Source: Gonocerus acuteangulatus (taxonomy: Eukaryota > Arthropoda > Insecta > Hemiptera > Coreidae). From it: a stretch of DNA of 64,000 nt. The DNA is taken from the NCBI GenBank assembly GCA_946811695.1, contig OX328124.1, positions 90,308,696 through 90,372,695 of the forward strand. The letters are read 5' to 3'. Shown one piece after another: positions 56,673-64,000 of this stretch. The translations under genes were made by a program, and so were the position numbers. A model generated the notes under the pieces. That model was not told the origin of the DNA, did no database searches, and saw only the letters and a list, made by a program, of their open reading frames with translations. The stretch's first letter is position 1. Every line of letters starts with the position of its first letter.

Positions 56673-57224
56673 GGTAAAACTGAAGGAGAGCGTCCTCAGC
56701 TACGATTTTCTTCAAAGTTTGCACTATAACGTATTTTGATGCACTAAACACGAATCCGTTGGAAAAAAATCCCGCTCTCAACTAGGAAAGAAGTTATTAA
56801 ATACTAAATTTCACTGTTATAGAGGTTATAAAAGACGGGGCAAACAGCTTATATGTAAACACGCGCATGCGCAATAGTCCTTAATGACGAAGTGTAATTG
56901 AAATTTAGACTCACCTGTGGTAGCTGACTTGGTCGTAAACTATCGCTTTTGGGCATACGTGCTATGCGTTTCCGCTCGCTCAAGAAAACATCAAAACCCC
57001 TAGTCAATCCAACTCGCAGAAATGAAAAGAATTCTATGCCCAAAAGTCGTCCAAGGCATTCTTCCCTAACCTTCATAACAGTGAACTTTTTTTTAAAAAA
57101 TAACTTCTTTCCGAGTTGAGAGCGGGATTTTTTTCCAACTGATTCGTGTTTAGTGCATCAAAATACGTTATAATGCAAACTTTGAAGAAGATCGTAGCTG
57201 AGGACGCTCTCCTTCAGATTTACC
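56673..57224. mobile_element. hAT-like MITE (GGTAAA-TGAAGGAG family), copy 3, 552 bp
   Basis: Starts GGTAAAACTGAAGGAG and ends CTCCTTCAGATTTACC; perfect 8-bp duplication CTTTTTTG at 56665-56672 and 57225-57232. It lies 45 bp outside the 4.43-kb composite. Interior closely matches copy 1 in the opposite orientation. Confidence 0.92.
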
Positions 57225-57353
57225 CTTTTTTGTTCTCTCTCTTTTAATTTGACGTTTCGAATATTTGTAAATATGGTCATCTCTTTTCCTTTCATTTGTT
57301 GGTATTCATTTTTCTTAATATATTATTTTAAATATATATTTTTTGTTTTTTTA

Positions 57354-57451
57354 GCGCGTTTCCTCCTTCCCTCCTTAGGGAAGAATCCCACTTATGAGGT
57401 TGACCTTATGACATTGATATTGGGGGGTCATTTTCGGTAATTGGCAAGTAG

Positions 57452-57506
<55 letters not shown>

Positions 57507-57679
57507 ACTTACTTTCTTAATGAAAGTGACTAGTGTACAATGACATACACCTTGATGACTAGAATGGCCATGTAAGTAATAATAAGTGACATCCATGTTG
57601 TTTTGATCTAGCGGTTGTGCCGGCTGCAAGTCTTATTTCATCAATTTGACAGTCTAAGTGTCCACTATGGAGCAGTCCA

Positions 57680-57741
<62 letters not shown>

Positions 57742-58186
57742 TATAAGTATATAAGAGGACGTGAGGAACCTAATGATACCATTTCGAAGGCCAAATCAAT
57801 AACCGTTGTCGAGGAATGTAGAAAAAAACTAGGTTTGCTTGGGATTTTCGTGTATATTCTTATATCTTGAAATCGTATTAAATTTAAAGTCTCTATTCAA
57901 AAGCTTATAACATTTCCGACAAATACGTTTCTTATGCGAGTTTTGTTAGAGCGATCCCATTCGGAGAAATCGGTTTTTATATGGAGTAATTTCCGCTTAG
58001 GATACTGTCAGTTTCCTGTTGTGGTGCCTAAGACTTGCTTCGCTTTGAGATTTTATTTTACATTTGTTTACATTTTTCACAAAAGATTATAACAAAACAT
58101 TATCTAACAGTTTATAGCTTTCCAAATGGCACTAGGGATAAGAACGGAAACGCGCTTAGATGGCACAATCCCAGCAAGATGGACCT
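57354..58186 (-). repeat. Family-A repeat, copy 9, minus strand, (TA)n interrupted by unknown sequence
   Basis: Minus strand: AAAAAGGTCCATCTTGCTGG start at 58186, left-half blocks to about 57740, a TA tract (57680-57738), about 180 bp of unrelated sequence (57497-57679), a second TA tract (57459-57496), and the right half ending in GAAACGCGCTAAAA at 57354. The unrelated sequence between the two TA tracts is another insertion into TA. Confidence 0.7.
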
Positions 58187-59370
58187 TTTTATGTAATCCT
58201 TATATCAAATAAGGTGTCCTTTGACTTTCGATGTCATTGTCAGTTTTACAATGACAATTTATTGCATGATCCAAAAAAGAATCTGCATAAAATCCTTTGA
58301 AAAATAATACAAACACTCGCACAATCATACACTTTTATACATACAAACTCAGGAATTCCGGCATTTTTTATACATAACAGTCATAAAATATCAAGATCAT
58401 TTTTCATAAGCCATCGCTATCAACAGAAAACCCGTTAGGCTGCACCTACATTGGACCCGTATTTCTCCCGATCCGATTTAGTCACAGCTCGTCAGTAATG
58501 ACCTCGTAGTGAAGTGAAAATAAGTGATTAATTTAAGAAATACCACCTAAGCATAGAAACCTTCGATTAGGTTGAATGTTGGAGATACGAAGGAGGAGTT
58601 GAAAGGCCAATCAATCTTCTGGAAGTATATCAGCCTCGAAAAATAAATCTTAGTGTAACAGTTAATTTTTAAATGTTAGTTAAAATTGTTCTGAATTTGT
58701 TATCAGCTTTTATTTAAAAAGAAATGCATTGAAATCGGTTAAGATGTAGAGGCTGTAGTCGAATGCACCCTATGGAGCAAGAAACGAAGTAAAAGCAGAT
58801 GAAGTTTTGTTAAATTGCAGAGAATTGTAATAGGCAGGCTATTGTCGGCAAGACGACCTTGACTGGAACCTCTTCGCATTATTTAGAAAGGATCTCAGCC
58901 TTGAATCACTAAACCATCTCTTCGTACAGAAGGAATCACAACATTTATAAATAAATCCTCATATTAGATTATTTATATGACCTTTAAGCGCTCCGTACAT
59001 CTAATGTGAATGCTTGTATGGATGTGTATGTGTGCTAAAACAATTCCTGATCATTCAATTTGTCAATAATTTGGATTTATAATTTTTACATTTGGATTTT
59101 CCTCAATTAGAAAAAGAAACACTAAAAAGTGTGAGAGGGAGATAGAGAAAGAGGGGGAGAGAGAGCGAGAGAATAAGAGAGAATTATATGGTTGACTGAC
59201 GGTACCCCTTAATCACATAGAGTTATTAAACAACAAAATAAGATAGGGCATTCCCATAAGTTTATCCATTTTTACAAGATTGACGGAGATCAAAAGAGTC
59301 AGAATTTTAAGAATTCCCTGGTTAACAGTGAAATGTATTAGGATGTGAAATTTCGCAGAGATAATGCACG
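58187..59370. other. Intergenic, nothing recognised
   Basis: Contains a purine-rich GAGA tract (about 59130-59185) and no supported gene. Confidence 0.4.
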
Positions 59371-59374
59371 AACA

Positions 59375-59455
59375 CTATAGGACGGTAACCTATAGAGAAC
59401 CCGTCTTAAAATTCGTTGTCAATAATAAATGGACGTTAAAATTTAAAATCATAAT
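59375..59455 (+). repeat. SINE S1 3' end fragment
   Basis: GGTAACCTATAGAGAACCCG and ATAATAAATGGACGTTAAAA correspond to the tail of the S1 SINE at 23.5 kb. Head missing. Confidence 0.65.
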
Positions 59456-59486
59456 ATATTAACAAGTCTAAATTACCATTCTTTTT

Positions 59487-59675
59487 TTTTTTAATTTTAA
59501 CGTCCATTATTATTAACCAAGAATTTTAGGACGGGTTATATATAGGTTAGCACCCTTTTCTAGCCAGGATAGGGCGGGCTGATGCCTTTTCTTTTTTCTA
59601 AAGAAAATCCTTCACCCCATAGTGGGAATCGAACCTACGACCCTTGGCACAGAGTGTTAAGTGCACACGCCGTGA
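59487..59675 (-). mobile_element. tRNA-derived SINE (family S1), minus-strand copy
   Basis: Minus strand reads head to tail from about 59675: TTAACACTCTGTGCCAAGGG, then GTAGGTTCGATTCCCAC (B box), and ends ATAATAATGGACGTTAAAAT. Forms a head-to-head pair with the next copy. Confidence 0.78.
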
Positions 59676-59870
59676 GGGTTAAGGCGTGAGCACTTAACAC
59701 TCTGTGCCAAGAGTCGTGGTTCGATTCCCACTATGGGTTGGTGGCTTGCCTTTAGAAAAAAGAAAAGGCATCAGCCCGCCCTATCCTGGCTAGAAAAGGG
59801 TGCTAACCTATAGATAACCCGTCCTAAAATTCTTAGTTAATAATAATGGACGTTTAAATTAAAATAAATA
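59676..59870 (+). mobile_element. tRNA-derived SINE (family S1), plus-strand copy
   Basis: GGTTAAGGCGTGAGCACTTA (A-box side), GTGGTTCGATTCCCACTATG (B box), then GAAAAGGGTGCTAACCTATA and tail ATAATAATGGACG. Inverted relative to its neighbour, with almost no spacer. Confidence 0.8.
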
Positions 59871-59970
59871 ATATCATTGATGTAATATATTGAATTTCAG
59901 CGAAAATATTTACGTTTTATCATTATAAATAGTTATCAAAAGATTACATATTCTACACTTTCTGTTTCCA

Positions 59971-60116
59971 GGATTTCAATAAATTACTCCCCACCAATGG
60001 CGGAGCTTGGCAAGATGCTCCTGAAGATGTAGGTGGGGTTGGTGGGCCCAAAAGGCATTTGAGGTTAGTGCTCTGAGGGACTCAGATCAAGCAAGATGAG
60101 ACCTCGCACAGAAGGG
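59971..60116 (+). other. Exon-like sequence, unassigned
   Basis: A good acceptor (TTCTGTTTCCAG) is followed by an open stretch encoding DFNKLLPTNGGAWQDAPEDV and then GGVGGPKRHLRLVL before a stop; a donor-like GTGAGT occurs at about 60116. Composition is clearly less AT-rich than the surroundings. It could be a 3' exon of a gene starting upstream or part of a long non-coding RNA. Not recognised. Confidence 0.3.
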
Positions 60117-60362
60117 TGAGTCCAACCATATGATATGAACGCATCTTATGTTCGTTATTATAAACACAATATGACAATAAATTAATTAATACTGTTACAT
60201 GGAGTTGTTTCATTTTAATATTATAAAACTATCATTAAATGTATTATAATCGGGAAACTTTGAGGAATCGAAACTGGTGGAACTCGATAAGACTTACTAC
60301 CTACTTGGTCTTTCAGTAATTACTAATAATTAAAGAAACGAATAAGACAATTCTCTTACATA

Positions 60363-60500
60363 GACCTAGATGAAATATTGCAGTTATTTTTAAGAGCTGA
60401 TCTTCCCTCCGTTGAGGAGGAAAAGCCACTTATGTATAGCGAAGGTCAGATGGTGCGAGCCATAGAGGTGCTAACGAGAAATTATATATATAAATTTACA
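60363..60500 (+). other. Exon-like ORF segment, unassigned
   Basis: After a possible acceptor (CTTACATAG) the frame encodes DEILQLFLRADLPSVEEEKP and LMYSEGQMVRAIEVLTRN, then degenerates. The acidic, balanced composition differs from random ORFs in this AT-rich DNA. No clear donor was found. Function unknown. Confidence 0.3.
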
Positions 60501-60739
60501 CATGATGCTTATATATTTTATCTATATACTCTAAAGTGCTCCGGTTTTGTAAAGATTTGGTGCCGTTACGATTCGTCTATCATCACAAAACGTTAAGGTC
60601 GTCTCCACCCTTTGGAACACTGTTTCTGGACACAATGCGGGCTAAAATGTCAACGAAAGCGCGATTTTGTAAGTTTTTTATTCGGAGAATCGATGAACTC
60701 ACTATCAAGACGTTATCGTTGTCTGTTTTTAAGTAAACT

Positions 60740-61985
60740 GGCGTTTTGGTTTTGTTTTGTTTTTTAGATACCTACTCACGAACGACGGATTACTTTAAAC
60801 TATTTTTTATGTTAACATTTTTTAGTACATTATAAGTTCGTGACCCGTTATTCTCGATAATTAATTTTAGAAATGACGGGAAACGAATAATTAAAACACA
60901 CAAATTATTATGATATTATCATTAATATTGTTTATTTGTTGCTCGGCATGTTTCAAGACAACAGGCGCTTGTTCTGGAGCAACTTGACTATATACATATA
61001 TTTGTGCCTTAACTAAGGAAAACCTTCCGCATGTAGGGACACGTACAGAATAATAAAATAAAATGAATACGGCCGTTGTAAATAAGCGTTTTAAAAAACT
61101 ATTCTTTTGTGCTTAAATCGATTCCAGAGAAAGATTTATTCATTTTGTGTTTGGTGAAACATATATTTAACCCTGGATTACAACCCTGCAGTTAGGTACC
61201 CATTTTGCAACCGAACGTAGTTTCGACGAACATAGTTGTAAAATCTCATTATTTAGCAGCAAAAATTTAATTTACATATGACGTTTACGGAATTTCATCA
61301 GTAAGGCATTATGAACGCTATAAAGTCGCAAAACTCTGCACTCGACCTGATGATTTTATCGTCAAAACGAAGGGAATTCATAAGGAATGTGAACCTGCTA
61401 CGAATCTATCGTCGCTCCTAGAGGCATCACATAAAATGCTGAAACGCATATTATTATCTATGAATCCTCCGAAAATACACAAGTATACTCAATAGTGCCT
61501 TTTGTTCTTTCATGATGGCTTTGGAAAGTATGGTTCGTTTAGTATTTGGCTCTTTGAAGACCTAGTTTTAGAAAGAGAAGGTTATCTTACTTCCGGAAGC
61601 ACGACGCGATCTTCTTCTTCCTGCTGCTTGTAGGTAATAGACTAGTGGTGGAATACATGAAAGGTTAGCCGCCTACAGTGATCGCTCATCGCAGGATAAT
61701 CACAAATCACAGCAGTATTCGTCGAAAAGACGAAGGGTTGTTATTTAGGGTTAAAAATGAACTTTTCTCATCAATAGCTCAGGTCATTCCGTATAATTTG
61801 TAAAATATAGCGAAAACGATATAATTCGAAACATATTACATTAAAATCGTAATACTAATTCCATTGAACATTGAACTGGTAATAGCTCAGTAAAGAAGAT
61901 TCAGTATACTCAATAGGAATGTAAAGAACATATTGCAATTAGAGTTATTAAACAAATTATACAACTTATCAATCAAACGATTGAG
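60740..61985. other. Intergenic, nothing recognised
   Basis: No supported coding, RNA or mobile-element features found. Confidence 0.4.
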
Positions 61986-61989
61986 AATC

Positions 61990-62065
61990 ATGGGCGTATA
62001 TAAAAAATAATTTCGGGGGAAGGGGGCTTAGAGCACCGGTTGATTTGGGGGGTATGGAATACTAA
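61990..62065. repeat. Truncated MITE (CATGGGCGTATATA family)
   Basis: CATGGGCGTATATAAAAAAT, followed by a run of G and GGGGGTATGGAATACTAA. Only one terminus is present. It ends inside a coding-like frame. Confidence 0.65.
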
Positions 62066-62480
62066 GTCAATATTAACCACATTCTGATTGAATCTCTCGT
62101 TTGACTGAGGACAATCTTTAGAGCTGAAAACTAATGTCGTTTCCATTCTGTCCAAGTATTTCTTAAGTTCTCTAGAAGTTAGTTTCAAGCCAGTGTACTG
62201 ACCTCCCAAAATCATTTTTCTCTTTTTGTGTTTTCAACTGAACCAATAAGCCTTATAAAGTCTGCAGAGTCTCCCGTACTGGTGGATGTCCATGCGTATC
62301 GAGTATCAGCGATCTATTTCCTCCGACCGAATCTATGGTCATGATCTCGTATGCAGAACAGCAGAACCCAGTTTTGACATCCGGCCGATGAGTCTTCCTC
62401 TCTGAACTTTATTTTCCATGCATATTGAACAACTTCTGCAGAAACTAAATATGTATAAGCCGGTCAGTGTTATAGAAATA
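62066..62480 (-). other. Coding-like fragments, unassigned
   Basis: Minus strand: frame 62215 downward reads MILGGQYTGLKLTSRELKKY and METTLVFSSKDCPQSNERF before running into a MITE. Upstream (about 62440-62260) another frame has TGFCCSAYEIMTIDSVGGNR followed by SLILDTHGHPPVRETLQTL. Composition is coding-like and less AT-rich than the surroundings. They may be exons or a decayed gene; I cannot name the family. Confidence 0.3.
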
Positions 62481-62590
62481 ATAAAATGCACTCACTTTGT
62501 GCGATACCAACATGCTCATAATTATCAAGGGCTCGATTAATTGATATGTTTCAAAATTTCACGGATAAAAATATTCTGGACTTCCCTTTA

Positions 62591-62597
<7 letters not shown>

Positions 62598-62636
<39 letters not shown>
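62598..62636. repeat. Poly-T run, about 39 bp
   Basis: Pure T run, possibly the tail of a reverse-strand retroposon. No element body identified next to it. Confidence 0.8.
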
Positions 62637-62639
<3 letters not shown>

Positions 62640-62814
62640 GTGATATGATGAGTTTCAGTATTTATAGCAGACTTCAACTCTTCTTATCTTTTGATCATTT
62701 AATAATACGTTACATTCTACTAGATTAACAACCTTAATCTCATCTTTATTTCCAAAATATTCAAGTACTGGGTGTCTAGAAAAAAGGTTTATGAGCACAT
62801 TCTCTTTTCCTATT

Positions 62815-62958
62815 TAGAGCAGTTCCTACCTCCCTTCATAGGGAGCAAATCCAGTTAAGAGGTTGACCCTATGACGAAATCCGGAAGTGCTTACTAGAAA
62901 ATTTCACGTTTCAGAACCCACAGATCACGAAAATAACGGTGGTTCAAATTTGTATAAG
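62815..62958 (-). repeat. Family-A right-half fragment
   Basis: Minus strand AAATTTGAACCACCGTTATT at about 62955, TTTCTAGTAAGCACTTCCGG and TCAACCTCTTAACTGGATTT. The TA tract and left half are missing. Confidence 0.7.
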
Positions 62959-62959
62959 T

Positions 62960-64000
62960 AAATTGAATAGAAACTACATTTTATTTATATTTATTATACT
63001 AAAATAATAATAAAGCGAGTGATTAAAAGCTACAAATAACGGACAAATGAACACATCTTCCATTACAAGGAAGTTATTGTAACAAGCCTTCATATTGGAG
63101 ACACAATAGATAGAAAAGACAGACTCGTAGATGTTGTAACAAGACTGTTCGTTAAATACGCAAATACTAACGAATACATAAATATTTCTTAATAGTTTCT
63201 TAATGACAGACCTTAGATCGTACCTAAAACCTGTCTAAATATTTAATAAACATACAAATAAAATGAATAATATTAATAAAGCATGTAGGCATCTACCTTT
63301 GTTTATAATAGATACTTATGTTTATGAATATATTGTGTAGTTAGTGTTTTATTGAAGGGATTGCCGTTTGCATGTTGTTTTAAAGTTCGCAGCAAGAATT
63401 CAAAGATAATTTCAGTAAAGGAAGAGAACAATTGTAATTTGAGCATATTATTTCAACAGTTTATGTCCTCTTTTCGGGAGCATGCGGCTTCCGGCTTATT
63501 GTAGGAATTAAATCGTATCCGTTCCTCTTTAATGGAAACCATATTGAGTTTATATTCCCTATGATAATATGCTATTATATTCATTATTATACACGAATGC
63601 GCAATATCAGTCCGAAATAAAAAAAAGGTCTGCGCTGTAGTTAGCATTCTTATGAACTGCAGCTTTGTAACAGGATTTTATTAGTTCCCAGGACCGAGAT
63701 TAATAAAAAAAATCATTTGCAATAATAATAATTAATATTTTTTTTATTTATGAAAATGAGAGCGGCTGAAGGGAGAAAACGCTTTAAGTGGCGGCTAAAA
63801 CAGGAGTTCCATTATTACCTTGAAAAACAAATAATGAAATTTATTTAGATAACATAATAAAAGTTGCACTTCTTGAAAGAAGAAAAGACAAAATACAAAA
63901 GAATATTTTGCAAACAATGTTATGTCCCAGAATATGTCTAAATTCTTTGGAGGTTAGAGGTTGGTATTTCGTCGAAAGATTTTGCTTTGTGGTAAATTAC
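62960..64000. other. Intergenic, nothing recognised
   Basis: AT-rich, no supported frames. The minus ORF at 63453-63647 has no recognisable features. Confidence 0.4.

Overview
Eukaryotic, AT-rich, intron-containing and transposon-saturated DNA, most likely from an arthropod and probably an insect. The grounds are a digestive-type trypsin with an NCGW...RIVGG start, a Tudor/CCCH protein of piRNA-pathway type, and an insect-like mix of mobile elements (mariner, Tigger, Helitron, hAT and Harbinger MITEs, Ty1/copia, an RNase H-bearing LINE, Penelope-like elements, tRNA-derived SINEs). I cannot name the species.

Two protein-coding genes can be assembled exon by exon with phase-consistent splice sites, both on the minus strand. 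(1) A complete 266-residue trypsin-like serine protease in five exons (5368 down to 1294). Its introns carry three unrelated tandem arrays. One is a six-copy, exactly 104-bp minisatellite built from the exon that encodes the catalytic histidine plus its 5' splice site. (2) A 690-residue protein in eleven exons (50669 down to 18811): N-terminal coiled-coil-like helix, extended Tudor domain, acidic linker, two CCCH zinc fingers, second extended Tudor domain. The gene covers about 32 kb, half of the window, and its introns are filled with transposons.

Layout: 1-1.3 kb unique; 1.3-5.4 kb protease; 5.4-18.8 kb intergenic repeats, including a nested repeat cluster with Tigger and Penelope insertions, the 5' half of a LINE, and a decayed copia element split by a hAT-like MITE; 18.8-50.7 kb Tudor/CCCH gene, with a Helitron fragment, a hAT, a Tigger, a 2.46-kb TTAA element, a four-level nest (30.3-37.8 kb), a mariner, an inverted SINE pair and a 2.5-kb Penelope-like element in its introns; 50.7-64 kb intergenic repeats, including a 4.43-kb hAT-like composite bounded by perfect 8-bp target duplications.

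The recurring theme is a family (called A here) of about 0.8-1 kb repeats with an internal (TA)n tract. In at least three copies the (TA)n tract has been split by other elements, and a second family (B) shows the same behaviour. The long TA and poly-A runs are also the places where an assembly is least reliable, so junctions at these tracts carry that caveat.
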